Positions 1-16,727 of a stretch of 64,000 nt of DNA are shown here, piece after piece (within the stretch, counting starts at the first letter, position 1; every line of letters starts with the position of its first letter). The DNA comes from Bolinopsis microptera. Taxonomy: Eukaryota; Ctenophora; Tentaculata; Lobata; Bolinopsidae. The notes beneath the pieces are model-generated. The model worked only from the letters and a program-made list of their open reading frames with translations, did no database searches and was not told the DNA's origin. The stretch spans positions 3,929,001-3,993,000 of the forward strand of contig NC_087073.1 in the NCBI RefSeq assembly GCF_026151205.1, read 5' to 3'. A program made the position numbers and the translations under genes.

Positions 1-115
1 AGGAGGCTAAGCTACGAATTAACGCGTTAAATTCAACATATCATTAAAAACTTGAAATGAGCAGATCAGTTTTGGACTGAAACTAACGAACTTTTTGAAT
101 CTATATGAAAGATGA

Positions 116-4662
<4,547 letters not shown>

Positions 4663-5560
4663 GTTTAGATACTTGCATTATTCATTCCCCCATCCCTACT
4701 GCAAAATTGACTCAGGTTAAAAGAGAGAAATAAGCACAAAATGATTGCTATCAGCCTGCATTTATACATAATAATTTCTTTACTTTTTCACTGCCGATGA
4801 TCTGAATTGTGTGAACGAAAAGTGAATTGAAATCTCAAATAATTGAAATCGCGATAAAAAATCAGCATTTTGAAAAGGAGTTTGCATGTTAATTGGACAG
4901 CAGCTGATAAGCCGATTACATTCTCCCAATACCAATCTTATGACAGCAGTCTCGAAGAGAATAAATTTCAGGATATTCAAGCTACGTGACTGTATTAACC
5001 TGTGACTCTATCTTTTTCATTATTACCATAATTTCAGTACTGCATTATTTCGAATATGCACGAAAATGATTTAAACAAGAATAAATAACGCAAACAGTGA
5101 TGATGATGAGAATCTAAAATATCATACATCAGGGTGACAAGCTTGCAACTGGCAGGATGGGGTTCTTAGTATAGCAAACGTTTGTTTCAATTGCTGATCT
5201 TCTTACAAATCCTGTAGACTAAAATTGCTACTTTCTTTTAAAGGACGTCGTATAGCAATGAAACACTGTTCAGTTAAGGCAACATAACCATAAAACCCTA
5301 CAGACAAATATGATATGATAATGCAAATGACTACATTAACCGATTAACAAAAATGACATTTGATAAACAAATAGCAAGATAAATCTGAAAATAGGAAAAT
5401 AAAAATTCCTAGAAAAGTTGGCAGCCAGAAAGTAAAAACATAAATGCCTAAAAATTCAATCTAAGATAAAGATCTTCCATTTGAAAAATCATGATGTCGT
5501 AAAGCATAATAGAAGCTGTACAGCAATAATGATGAGTCAGCAATAATATTGAGTCAAGTC
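4663..5560. other. intergenic, Rab8 5' side to rhodanese 3' side
   Basis: AT-rich sequence between the Rab8-like start codon and the 3' end of the rhodanese gene; both genes are on the minus strand. It should hold the Rab promoter and 5' UTR, but no TATA box or other element is convincing by eye. No further coding exon seen. Confidence 0.5.
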
Positions 5561-5563
5561 CAA

Positions 5564-5569
5564 TTTATT
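5564..5569 (-). promoter_or_regulatory. poly(A) signal of the rhodanese gene
   Basis: AATAAA on the minus strand, about 45 nt downstream of the rhodanese stop codon, in the expected place for cleavage and polyadenylation. Confidence 0.6.
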
Positions 5570-5612
5570 GTAACAAAATATGCAGCAGTATCAAGCTATT
5601 CACTTTCTTTCC

Positions 5613-5912
5613 TTAAGCAAGATGGCTATACCCTCCTTCAATGACAATAGAAAGATCAGTAAATTTTCCTGCCAACATCTGGCCGACCATTGCTGCACGC
5701 TTTCCCGAACCACAGTGAATTAAAACCTTCTTCGAAACGAGTTCGGCCAACTCCGCCACCTTTTCTGGATGCTGGTGTAAACTCTCGACTAAACGAACAG
5801 ATGGAAAATCTAGATGTCCAGCATCCCATTCTTTTTGAGTTCGCACATCAAGTATAACATCAAAGTCTCCAAGAATTGGCTTTGCTTGCGCTGGTGTCAA
5901 GTTACTGGCCAT
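5613..5912 (-). CDS. single-domain rhodanese-like sulfurtransferase
   Basis: A 99-aa intronless protein that is one rhodanese domain and nothing else. The N-terminal part has the family signature DVRTQKEWDAGHL (about residues 22-34). The active loop is HCGSGKRA (about residues 67-74), with the catalytic cysteine that carries the persulfide and the C-x-S-G-x-R pattern. The C-terminal EGGYSHL matches the usual xGGxxxW segment, with His-Leu in place of Trp. Length fits GlpE/TSTD-type stand-alone rhodaneses (about 100-110 aa). The ATG at 5912 is used because the fold starts soon after it; a 5' UTR intron is possible, since an acceptor-like pyrimidine tract and TAG lie upstream. No signal peptide, so probably cytosolic. 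Substrate cannot be told from sequence. Confidence 0.88.
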   Translation of the reverse strand: MASNLTPAQAKPILGDFDVILDVRTQKEWDAGHLDFPSVRLVESLHQHPEKVAELAELVSKKVLIHCGSGKRAAMVGQMLAGKFTDLSIVIEGGYSHLA

Positions 5913-7160
5913 GTCTAGTTGTTATGCTATTTAGCTCGCAACTTTACTAAAAGAGATAAGATTGAAAATACTGTAATTCATTTAAGATTAAATTTGAGAA
6001 GGAGTGTTTGGAAAAGTGATGTTTTACAGTTGATCCTGAATAGCATTTGTGGAGCATATGGATGAAACACCCTTACATCAAAGAAAGTGCGCTTAAATGG
6101 TGACTGTTGTCCATGAGCAGATATATTAAGCAGCCCATAATAACAAACACAGTTACATTATCGTAGGGGTTTCAAACTTCACAGGCATCCCTTTCCAGCG
6201 ACTCTGTGAAAGGTAAGATTCTCTGCTTTGTCCTCCTTGCCAGACCTGGGCTAAGGTCTGTCTCTTGAAGATAGCCATAGCGCAAACAGAACATACACAG
6301 GGCAGAGTAAGAAGAAGTTCTCAACCCAAGCTCAAGTTTAAGGATAACTTTGAGGCGGAACATCTGTCGTGAGGAGGGCCACGACAAATACTCCCACACA
6401 AAATCATCAACATTTATTTTGTCATTACCTGTACAGGACATAATAAACAGCTTAACAAAAACGGTCAGTCTAATATACAAAACTCGTACATTGTGCCACT
6501 TAACAAAGAACATACATAGTTCAAAGCCTGGAATAAAACAAATGTGACCTCCACTGCTTTAAACCAGCCACAAAATATTAGCCTACAGGGCCCACACGGA
6601 GCTATGCCAAAATTTTAAGTGGGCCAACCACCAAGACTGCGGACTGAATACAGTAATAACAATACTTTCTTGAATATTTTCGATAGTTTTTAATATTGGT
6701 AATGTTAATAAATTGTAATTGATTGATATGTAATATTTAGGCCCGTGGCCAGTTTTCAAAAAATAACAATTAAGGATCGGGAATCTCATGATATAAACAA
6801 TAGTCAGGACACAACCGACTGCGGCACCTTCATCTATGCTTCATCTATGCTTGCTAAGGGTCGTGCCCTCCTGTCTCACCAGGATGGATTTATCAATTCA
6901 ATTCATATCAATCAGACATATATCAAGTCTAGCTTTATATCAGTTGTATTGGATAGTCATTTATTAGATTGACAGAGAGTAATGATAATGCCATCTGGAC
7001 ATCCGACCACCCTGGTCCTTTATCTGGGGACCTCAGGCTATAATGTTCGTAAACATAGAGATTCGGCGGAATGACAGGCCGATCGCCGCCCAGTAACCTG
7101 GTCCTTTACTAAACTATACATGCGAGAAGAAAGGAAAGTATCAAAATTGGTTGCAAAGCT
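5913..7160. other. intergenic, no recognised gene
   Basis: No supported gene. Short open frames near 6172-6547 lie on both strands over the same bases and show no recognisable domain. From about 7000 the first repeat fragments of the GC-rich repeat cluster appear. Confidence 0.5.
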
Positions 7161-7166
7161 TGACGG

Positions 7167-7926
7167 ATGTTACTCGTCTAAATTTCTTCGAAGTAGCGCG
7201 CGCCGCTTTCTTCTCGAAATGTGGCAAGTGCTTTAACATAACAGGTGATACTCGTTAAACATTTGGCGCGCGTCCTGGTAAGTTATAAAGTGCTACGAAG
7301 TTGCGCGCCGGGCCAAACCATTAACAATGGTCAAGTGCCAAGCTCATAATAAAGTTGATTGACGATGTCAACCCTTTTAGAATCTTGTATCACGTTGCGA
7401 CCCCCACGATCGTTTCACTATGGTGACGATACAGGGGGAGCCGCGCACTTCGTGCGCGGCGAATCATACAACGTATGACAATTAGAATCTAGATCGCGTT
7501 GCTTTGTGAATTAACAGAACAACGATGCGAAGTAAGAATGATAGTTTGCGCGGCGCGTCGAAGCGGCGAAATCCTCTAAATAATAAAGCAAATTATTTTA
7601 TTGTCTATTGCAATTGAAAATTTCTTAATTGATGACGTCAATTCATGGCAGCTCGGCGCGGCACAGTAGCGCATCTCGCCGATCTAGCACAGTAACGCAT
7701 CGCGCTACAAAAAATTTCTTGTTTCATTGAAAAAAAAGGTGAAGAATAATATGCTCATATGATATAATAAATTTAATTAATCCAACAATGAACAACAAAC
7801 TTGACCATTGTTAATGATCAAGCCCGGCGCGCGCTACTTCGTAGCATTTGCCATAGGGCCAACATTTCGAGAAGAAAGCGGCGCGCGCTACTTCGAAGAA
7901 ATTTAGACGAGTAACATCCGTCAATA
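7167..7926. mobile_element. GC-rich fold-back element with inverted arms
   Basis: The left arm (about 7167-7335) and right arm (about 7801-7926) are near-identical inverted copies sharing GACGGATGTTACTCGTCTAA, the GCGCGCGCCGC block and the end CATTAACAATGGTCAAG. The left arm has an extra insertion of about 55 bp containing GTGATACTCGT. The middle is AT-rich with copies of other GC-rich repeats. No transposase, so a non-autonomous fold-back or MITE-type element. Confidence 0.65.
7387..7479. repeat. dispersed repeat A, copy 1
   Basis: A segment of about 90 bp beginning GTATCACGTTGCGACCCCCA, near-identical to 8517-8612. It contains a perfect GC-rich hairpin (CCGCGCAC-TTC-GTGCGCGG). Confidence 0.75.
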
Positions 7927-8060
7927 ACTTGTAGCGCGATGCGTTACTGTGCCGCGCCGCGCGGCGAGATGCGCCACTGTGCCGCGCCGAGCTGCCATGA
8001 ATTGACGTCGTCAATTAATGCCGCGCCGAGCTGCCATGAATTGACATCGTCAATTAATTC
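7636..8060. repeat. GC-rich repeat B, inverted copies
   Basis: A repeat with consensus blocks GTAGCGCGATGC, ACTGTGCCGCGCCG, CGGCGAGATGC and TTGACATCGTCAATTAA. A minus-orientation copy lies at about 7636-7712 and a plus copy at about 7928-8060, the latter with its 3' part duplicated. Further copies are at 8790-8925 and 46955-47055. Confidence 0.7.
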
Positions 8061-8254
8061 AATAACAAACAAGCAAAACTTGTAAGATCGTCATTGCTTT
8101 ACCTGGGGACCTTTACTTAGCCATGAGTCTAGTCTACGCGTACTGCGTGACGCGCTTGTTTCACAAGTTGAATAGCTAGTGCTCCTGTGCCGCCTTCGGC
8201 AGTCGCGCGCTACTGCAATTCAAGCGAGAGGGCTCTGATTAGAGCAATTCGAAA

Positions 8255-8343
8255 CCCGGCCCTAACCCTCTAATCTGATCCCAACCCTAACCCTAACCCA
8301 ATCCTTATAAACAAAAGCATATGCTAAAACCCTAACCCTAACG
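8255..8343. repeat. interstitial telomere-like CCCTAA repeats
   Basis: Short degenerate runs of CCCTAA (for example CCCTAACCCTAACCC) in two blocks. They match the TTAGGG animal telomere repeat but are internal and short. Confidence 0.7.
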
Positions 8344-8516
8344 AGAAATTAGACTAACTTCCTTATACGGTCATATCACGTGATCGAGACAGTTTTTCGC
8401 CAATATCTCGTCAGGGGAGCATTTTAACCCTTTGTCATGGGGGTGATTCGGAATTATCAGCGTCAAAAAATACATCGATTAAACTTAAAGTTGAATTCAA
8501 CATTCAATTGTCAATT

Positions 8517-8612
8517 GTATCACGTTGCGACCCCCACGGTCGTTTCACTATGGTGACGATACAGGGGCCGGGAGCCGCGCACTTCGTGCACGGCGGGTCA
8601 TACAACGTATGA
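8517..8612. repeat. dispersed repeat A, copy 2
   Basis: Second copy of the 7387-7479 repeat in the same orientation. It has a small extra GC insertion and a G-to-A change inside the hairpin arm. Confidence 0.75.
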
Positions 8613-8789
8613 CAAGGTTTAAAGTGTCGGGGGACCGGGAACTTTTAGAACAATCTCGAAAATCGACTGTAGAGTGATTTAGCACGCTCGGGTAAATATA
8701 GTGAGATGTCAGATGTGTCATAAATGAACGCTTGGTAGTTGGCCTGTTAGCGTGCACGTGTTTTTTGTCGAGGCCGCAATTGGTTGTAA

Positions 8790-8925
8790 ACTTGTAGCGC
8801 GATGCACTACTGGGCCGCGCCGCGCATCAAATAATTCTTCTTCGGTAGATCGGGCGATCGGCGAGATGCACCACTGGGCCTCGCCGAGCTGCGAAGGATT
8901 GACATCGTGAATCAAGTTGTAAACT
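8790..8925 (+). repeat. GC-rich repeat B, further copy
   Basis: Carries the same ordered blocks as 7928-8060: GTAGCGCGATGC, GCCGCGCCGCGC, CGGCGAGATGCACCACTG and GATTGACATCGTGAAT. Confidence 0.65.
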
Positions 8926-10024
8926 ATTACGTGAATGCTGGTTACGCACGCACTAACTTCCAATGAGTAGGTAGTGCGCCGCGCCATCGACAGTGAGCCG
9001 CGCGTGCCGACTGTAGGAATGTAGGATGTAATGGTTTTTTAGCGCTAATTTCGGCCAGCACAAAATTCTTGAAACAAGTATTGAGTAACCTTCCCTTGAT
9101 CCAATTTTAACAAAAATTGGTAAGCTTACTCATAGATTTACAAGGAAAGTGTTCGAAAAATTTAAAGCATATCCAATTATTAGACATTATGTTACAGCTA
9201 AAAGCAGCGTATTTTGCCCCATTTTCATTACTATATCAACTCCGATGTCAACAAAATTTTTCGGACAGTTGTGAAAGCCCTATTGGAAGGTCTTCATCAA
9301 TTTTCAGAATGATCTCATTCAAGGAACCGAAGATATGACAGAATAATACGACAAGAATCAACGAATTTTGTCAAATTACGCGACTTTTACACCTATTTTT
9401 TACTTTTGCTCCAAAAACCGCGCACCATCAAATATGGCAACTAGGCGAAACTCACCGATTTTCCCAAAAAGGTATAACAAATTTGGTACTGTGACAATTC
9501 TCGCAGTCTCTAGAAAACAATGGTACAACAATTTTTTAAATCCGAGCAAGTTTATTTTTATCGTGCACGCCCCTACAATGAGCATCCGCAGTATTTTTTT
9601 CAGGGCGAGTCGGGCTAGTCCATTAACAATGGACACCGCCCAGTAAAATATTACAAAATACTGAATATACTGGTTACCATCCATTCAATCAAATTACATT
9701 CATGAATCGAATCACCAATTATTAATTATTCCGTCAAATCTGTGAAATTTCAGTGCAGGAAATATCATCTTCAATAGTGAAAAATGAAACAATAATAAAA
9801 CAATATGATTTTCTATTTTGTATAATTCCTATTTCAGGGAATAAAACGTCCAGCTTATCTCAATTTGCAATTGTATCTCATCATCCATATTCAACTAATT
9901 AATTTTTATCTGGAATGTGGAAAGAAACTCCGTCTAAGCTATTATGTATTACTTATTACTAGCAGGAACCCGTAATAACCCTAAAATGATGTCAAGACTC
10001 AAGAGACTAAAATAATTATTACCT
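8926..10024. other. non-coding, no recognised gene
   Basis: AT-rich sequence. Open frames of 70-95 codons occur on both strands at 9117-9684 but overlap each other and show no domain or codon signal. Confidence 0.45.
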
Positions 10025-10027
10025 ATT

Positions 10028-10315
10028 AGTGTATGTACTAAGAGCGCCAACTTGTGGGTGAGATTTTATGTCTCAAAACCCAACATATTATACACCATTG
10101 GAAAGGTCTCATCGAGTAGAGTCATATGGTACCAAGTTTTGGGGAAATGGCTGCTCCTAGCGAAAGTTATAACCCGTCAAAGTCCCAAAAATGATCACTT
10201 TAAAAAATTGGGCGGTCCATCGTGTTCTTAAATTTTTTGACGAATTTTTTTAACAGCATATTGTTAATCACATTTTTTTACACAAGATTTGCTGTATGCC
10301 GTAATTTTATTTTTC
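10028..10315 (+). repeat. 285-bp interspersed repeat C, left inverted copy
   Basis: A block starting TAGTGTATGTACTAAGAGCG that is about 95% identical (by eye) to the reverse complement of 23465-23754. It may be a short dispersed repeat or one end of a large element. Confidence 0.8.
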
Positions 10316-11540
10316 GATATTTGAATCAAAAATAATTTTTATTTGGATTTCAAAGTACGCGCTACGCCGCGCAGTTAGAAATTGCAATAAGGAGATTTAA
10401 CCAAATTTTTTGTTGCGCGATTTTTATTCTCATATCAAATATGCGTTGATACTTTTCGGTCGCATTTCTTTTTGTTGCCGCTCATAGCAATTAGCATAGA
10501 GACTCAATGCACACACCGTATATTTAGTTTGATAGTAGTTGTTTCGTTGCACACTGTAATGCAGATGTTACTAAATGATCTTGAGAGGGTATTTAATATA
10601 ACTGAGTTAGTGTTATTTCGTTTTGGCTGCGATGTGCTGGAGACTACTAGAAACTTGTTCTAGTATAGAATAGCTTAGTGGATCAGGATGTTGCTTAATT
10701 AAATCCCTTGTTACACTCGTTTAGTTCTGGACAGGATTTGAACGTTTTACACTTTTATCAGATCATTTCAATCATGCTTCATACCGAAATTATAATTAAC
10801 CCATTCAAGCCTTGTATAACATACGGACAGTATTCTGTGTTAGAAAAAGTATATAATATGTGCTTCCAATCAAATCGTACAATTGCCTTGGTACACAGGT
10901 GCACATTCTTTGATGCCCGAAACGCATTCCAAGCTCTAGATATCTGCCTTGAATTTCATTAATGGCCTATAATCACATTTGCCAAAAAACAGCTGCTTTG
11001 TAATGCTGGTGTGTCCCACTTAGTTTGATTATCTTAGTTAAGCTGTAATATCGAACTCGAAGACCTGTTTCGTTATTATTTCTTGAATGCAGGTATTCGA
11101 AGGTTTAGAAGGAATTTTTTTCAATTAATCTATTTTCCTGGTGTAGAAACAGACCTAACTTTGGGACAAGAGGCTTTCCTTTCAAACATTATTGTATGCT
11201 GATATAATAACAACCGATCCTATGGGCTGAAATATGTAAGTTCTTTGTTCAAGCTTGATGTGACCTTTTTTATCTTAGTATACATATGACTGCTTTAGCT
11301 CAGCCTTTATAATAAAAGATAACCTCTTACCAAGCGATTGTGGAGAGAAATGACGGTCCTATTTACCATTATCATTTTACAACTATTTAACAGTACCACC
11401 AACTGACTGTAATTTTCAAGCAAGAATTATTACTGATGAAAACTCATTAAATACCTAAAACTGCGTTGTACAAACATGAAACACACTTGTTTATTGATAG
11501 TTAACATTAAGGATGCGATGGTTGATGCCTGTTAAGTTCA
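10316..11540. other. non-coding, no recognised gene
   Basis: AT-rich sequence. I see no supported exon, RNA gene or repeat apart from a GC-rich patch near 10360. Confidence 0.45.
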
Positions 11541-11543
11541 TTA

Positions 11544-11773
11544 CAGTGGAGTTCCCACCTACAAGTGGTGGCTGAGAGGTGGCGCGCCTGAGAGGTGGCG
11601 CGATGTATGCAGAGTATGATAATGTCAGCCTTGCCGCGGACGCGATAATTCAAACGTAATGAAAGCTAATGTCAGCTGCGCCGCAAGGCTGACATTATCA
11701 TACTCTGCATACACCGCGCCACCTCTCAGGCGCGCCACCTCTCAGCCACCACTCGTAGGTGGCAACTCCACTG
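11544..11773. mobile_element. palindromic MITE with TTA target duplication
   Basis: An almost perfect inverted repeat. It starts CAGTGGAGTT and ends AACTCCACTG, and the arms share the GAGAGGTGGCGCG blocks and ATAATGTCAGCCTTGC. About 50 bp of loop separates arms of about 90 bp. It is flanked on both sides by TTA (11541-11543 and 11774-11776). A 3-bp TWA target fits the PIF/Harbinger group. No coding capacity. Confidence 0.75.
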
Positions 11774-11776
11774 TTA

Positions 11777-13003
11777 TGCTCATCTACTTACCAATTTATT
11801 TACAGCCAATTCTTATAATTGTGACTTTAGCAAGTGGATATTTTCAATGCAACATTCAAACATCGTTTTTAGGCAAGATTGAGCAATTTGGTTTTGATCA
11901 CTGGATTGATCACTAAAAGTTACTTAATTGAATAATAATTTGAAACTAAATCATTCGAAATCACTGATTAAGTGCCATTGATTGAGTGAAGAAATCACAG
12001 ATTAGTGCCAGGATCATGTATCCACCAGATCTTAAAATGGTCATAACTCGGCTTAGTTGTAAACAAGGAACTTGAAGTAATAGGAAAGCACTTCAATTAT
12101 CAAACCAAGTCCAAATGCGTCTGGAAATTTTGGAGTTCCTAACTCAAAACGTTCTCAATTTGTGGTGACAATAGAGAAAAAGAGGGAGTGTACAACCCTA
12201 TACAATCTCACTAGTGACAATATACCTTTAGAATTTTAGAAATAAGTGCTCTATATTCGTTTCCTCCTTCAAATAGTTGATTTGGTCATTTACTTTTGAA
12301 ACACTGAGACAGTCTGAGTTCTTTAGCTTTGATCAGTATCTGATGAACGGTGCTAGAGTTTCAAAATGATACTTTGACAGCTCTGGGTTTTCCAGCAGAC
12401 AAATTCCCAATTTGAGCAGCTTCGAAGCGTGGCTTTTCTGCAATTTGTTCAAACACATCTAATCACAAATTTGATCGCCGAGTTTCTCTCCTGTATCCTC
12501 CTTGAGACTAAAAATGAAGACATTTCTGCAATCTGCTGCGATCTTTTTCAGCTACAACATTCCAAACTACTTTCTTCAAGTTTTCTGCCGTGAAAGTGGA
12601 GACAGAGCTGGGGGAAGGGTTTCCTCTGCATTTTTTGCTGATTTCTGAGCACTGATGATTTCACTTTTCATTTCCTCTATCTTTTTATTCGTGGAGAATA
12701 CGCTGATATTAGACAATACCCTAAAACGCATCAAAAAGGTGCTTTACTAAAACGTCCTTGTTTGGTTTCTTGAACTTCTCGAATGTGATATCTCTATCTT
12801 CATCAAAGTTTATTGTCTTCATTACCTCAACCCAAATACCAAGATCATTAGAAGCATCTGAAAACTGGTCAAAATGTTTACTTGACTACATTAGAGAGTC
12901 TAAGTACACATCTTCCATAACGTACTCACAATTGTATAGCACCGGACACAAAGTAGCAGATAAGTCGTCGAATTATAGCAATAAGAGATGCACATAAGAA
13001 ATG
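11777..13003. other. non-coding, no recognised gene
   Basis: No supported feature. An open frame of 79 codons at 12758-12997 has no recognisable domain. Confidence 0.4.
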
Positions 13004-13100
13004 TAGTAAATCAAAGTTTTCACTTTTTAGTCCCCGTCGGATCACATGATTTGATGATTTCTCTCCGCATAGAATTGGTTCCCAATTAGTGGTTTTACAG
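13004..13100. repeat. inverted flank around the P-like element (left)
   Basis: A block of about 95 bp (AGTTTTCACTTTTT, GTCGGATCACATG, GAATTGGTTCCCAATTAGTG) whose reverse complement recurs at 18600-18687. The two copies flank the P-like element, so that element probably inserted into an older inverted-repeat element. Confidence 0.7.
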
Positions 13101-13964
13101 TACCGTCGAGCTAGAATAAAGACTCCATATGAATGTGTTACGTATTGTTTAGCTAGGATCTTAACATTAAGCAATAAGGTGTCAGAGAGCTAAGAGATGA
13201 CAGGGAGTGATAGACAAGGTTCGACCGGGATCCCGGTTTAATCCCGGATTTTTTTGAAAAACTGAAGTTTAAAGCAAAATTATTTACCAATTAATAAACA
13301 AAACACTGTCAGAGTCAAGTGCCAATTTGTTGGGTAAGCTGTGCTTGTGCTATTTATCAGTTGCGGATACCAGATTTTAGTGTAAGTGTTAAGTGCTGGT
13401 TTTCTTAGCTATGATCCCGGTCGGGGGGGTACCAATGGCATAAATGGCATAATGGAGAATTGGCCAAACAAAATTTCCATGTATGCCATGAAATTTCTAT
13501 GCCATTTGATGATTTTTATGCCATTTGTCTCCATTCTATGCCATTCGAAATATGAAATTTTAAAACTTTGAACTGAGAATTTAATAACGAATAGTCTGCA
13601 CCCCACTAGTACTGTCCACCTTTATCTCTATTTATTGTACTGACCCTGGTCATTAGAAACACCCCTAAAAGTTCGTTTTTTGACAAAAAAATTAAAACTT
13701 CTGTAATTTCATTTCTGTTTTTGTTACGCATTTGATTTTTGGTATGCGTATAGAAAATCGATACGGCTTTAAAATGAGATGTTCGGCGACCTCCTAGCTC
13801 ACTCACTAGACTCAGTAGGAGTGATTTAACTGCGAGGGACAATTGAGGCTAACAAATTAGCCTCACCACTTTCAAAAAGGAACTTTCTCATGTTACGTCC
13901 ATGATATCCAAGTTGCAAGTATAATCCATAGTGATTATACTTGATCGAGATCTAAGCTTTAAAT

Positions 13965-14505
13965 ATTCGAGGTGAAAATGAGGCTAACAAGTATACTTTT
14001 GTGTACATTTTCGAGTTGGTTCGGTATTGTGACTATCTAATACGTCAACAATAAAGATTGATTCATCCTCTTCAAACTCAACATTTCAGAAATCGCCGAG
14101 TCTACTTGTAGGAGGCCAAAATGAGGCTAATAAATAATTCGACCGCATTTTAACTTTAATGTACGGAAACAGGTTAACAACTCACAAGTTACTTGATATC
14201 TATGTTCCAGATGAAATTCCGTCGGATTATAGCTTCAAATTTTCGAGGTGAAAATGAGGCTAACCACTTTGTGACTTGTGAGAGGGTGAAATGAGGCTAA
14301 CAAGTATACTTTTGTGTATATTTTCGAGCATGTTCGGTATTGTGACTATCTAATGTGTCAACAATAAAAATTTATTCATCCTCTTCAAGCTCAACATTTC
14401 AGAAATCGCAGAGTCTTCTTGTAGGAGGCCAAAATGAGGCAAATAAATGATTCGATCGCATTTTAAGTTTTAACTTTAATGTACGGAAACATGTTATAGA
14501 CCCAC
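13965..14505. repeat. tandem duplication (about 305 bp) with GAGGCTAAC motifs
   Basis: Two diverged copies (about 13965-14180 and 14270-14505) share AGTATACTTTTGTGTA, ATCCTCTTCAA and AGGAGGCCAAAATGAGGC. The decamer AATGAGGCTAAC recurs about ten times from 13840 to 14640, possibly as sub-terminal binding sites of the P-like element. Confidence 0.7.
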
Positions 14506-14883
14506 TATAAAACTTGTAATTGTAGCCTGAAGGTTATTGAGACTTTATCGAAACTTATGTGAGGTTGGATTGAGGCTAACTTCCCTCCTTGAGGCAAAAT
14601 TGAGGCTAACAGATACACTACGCAGACAAACATCACTGTGCCAGCTATCAAGTAGTTGCTGAGCAGCAGCAGCAGTTAGATGAAGAAAATGAAGTTGAGG
14701 AAGGAAATGTATTAGAGCTGTTGGCTAGAGTAGGCCCCTTACTTCTATGGAGCTCTCTGGCCAATTGCTCTGGCAATGCTCTCCATGGGGCCATGTAATA
14801 TCACATGATCTGATATCATGCCAAATTAGACTCTAAACTATAAAGTATAATAAAAATGGAACTGTTTGAGAAAAAACATTTTA

Positions 14884-15408
14884 AGTTACTTGGAAAGAGA
14901 ATACTTACTCAACTGTCAGCATAACGAATCAGACGTACCTTGATCTTATATGTACTTGTGACGGTCTTGTTTTGTATTTAACTCTGCTGAAGAAGCAATT
15001 CCCTAATGCTGAAATCGTCACTTATTACCTTGGAAGTGATCAGAATGAGCAGCTGTTTGCATTTATTCGGGTTTCTTTTTCATCTGGTCGCTCAAGAAAT
15101 ATGGATGCGATAACTATGGCCCATGGAATGGAGAGAAAGAATGTGTACAGTGCTTTATCATTACATGAAGACACATCTGCAATTGCACATGCACGTGGAA
15201 GTACAGTTTTGCATCCTACAGTTCACCTCAAAAAGGTTAAATCTACAGGCCAGAAAGCAGAACGAGTGAAATGGACTGGTGGTATGTTAAGCCTAGGCAA
15301 GTTGGCAAAAACGCTGGACAGGGCATCGAGGGACTGCATTCGAGAATGGAAAAGAAACAATTTCCCTGTGTTCGCCGCAGTCGCAGATCCTGAAGAACGG
15401 AGTGGGAA
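14884..15408 (+). pseudogene. P-like transposase fragment, upstream part
   Basis: An open frame beginning after a TAA at 14882-14884 runs through about 30 codons (an acceptor-like CTGTCAG lies at 14914-14919) into the block YLTLLKKQFP...PEERSG. The frame is cut at 15408 by a LINE. The identical 435-bp block (14974-15408) reappears at 17065-17499, where the frame continues to a proper stop. The likely catalytic-domain motif is NEQLFAFIR followed by GRSRNMDAITMAHGMERKN. It would encode the C-terminal half of a transposase; no N-terminal exons were recognised. Confidence 0.55.
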
Positions 15409-16727
15409 TATTTAACCAAGTCATCATTCCTTCACTAGGGTATGCAGCGGTTGTTTGGCAACACTCAACTGACAGAAGCTACATCACGGTTAGAATGGAG
15501 ACAGTACAACGACAAGCAGCCCTCATGATCACTAGAGGACTGAAAAGCACTCCAACTCCCAACCTAGAAATTATGGCTAGTCTCCAGCCTATCAGTTTTA
15601 AACTTAAATCCTTAGCAATCAAATCTGCCTTGAGGCTTAAATTACAAGGAACCTGGAATAAACAGTACAACTACAACCAGATAGGACTTTGTAAATCTCA
15701 CGCCCACAACGCGGAGAAAATGCTAGCTAACATTAATTACACAGGGTGCGTATTACTTGACAACATTCCCAAGGTTATCATGCTGGACAGACGCTTCAAG
15801 GTAATTATCCAGGACAGGAAAACTGCGATTAGCTACATCGAAGAAATCTCACCTAACATCTGGCAGATCTTCACAGATGGATCGAAAGCAAGCGGTAATA
15901 CAGGTGCGGGATTCTGTGTCATCAAAGGAACACAGGAATTCCACAGAGTCAGTTATCAACTTGGTAAACTAGCAACAGTTTACCAATGCGAGCTATTTGC
16001 TCTCCACATGGCTAGTATTTGGATCAAAGAAAATATAGGTACAACATCAATCATAAATCTCTTCTCAGATTCCCAGGCCTCACTCCTAGCGTTAACCAGC
16101 ACCAGCATCAGCTCCAGACTAGTGCTGGACATTGCTGACCAACTTAACACATCAGGTACATCCCACAAAGTAGAACTCAGGTGGGTTCCTGGACACGAAG
16201 GAGTACACGGTAATGAACTAGCTGACGAACTAGCAAGGGAGGGATCCAGCAGCACCCCCATTGGACCTGAACCCTTCCTCCCACTCTCGGAAGGCATAAT
16301 CAACACCCACATAAAAGATTACCTCTTCAATCTCCATATCAAGAAGTATAAACAGGTGGCACTCAGTGACAAAGGAAAAACCCCACTAACATTTTTCCTC
16401 AACAAAAACAGGTACAAGATAATCAACATCACAGGTACTCACATCAGATGGCTAACATGGCTACTATCAGGACACAGCCCACTAGCATACTTCCAGACGG
16501 TAGCAAACAACGCCAAATTCGAAACACAAGACTGTGAACACTGCCCAGGGGAAGCAGAAACATCACAACACTTCCTATGTGAATGCATCCAGCTGATGAC
16601 AACTAGACTGAGGATATTTGGTAAACCCATCCTAACAATTGAGGAACTCATCAATAGTAAACTCGACCACATTATCAAATTTGTGGAAAAGTCATCAAGG
16701 TTTGACAGAGACGATCTATTTGGATAA
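15409..16727 (+). pseudogene. LINE ORF2 C-terminus: RT thumb region, RNase H, zinc knuckle
   Basis: About 438 codons remain of a polyprotein. The N-terminal part (VIIPSLGYAAVVWQH...RQAALMITRG) is the region after the RT palm. RNase H follows, with its acidic residues in FTDGSKASG, CELFAL and FSDSQASL, and the final VPGHEGVHGNELADELA. The C-terminal C-x2-C...H-x4-C (CEHC...HFLCEC) is the usual LINE C-terminal zinc finger. The finger, palm and endonuclease parts are missing, so the copy is dead on arrival. The stop is at 16725-16727. Confidence 0.85.

Noticed and set aside
6172-6547. 113-codon minus frame and 65-codon plus frame
   Set aside because: Opposite-strand overlap, no recognisable domain and no splice context; possibly LINE 3' debris but not enough to say so.
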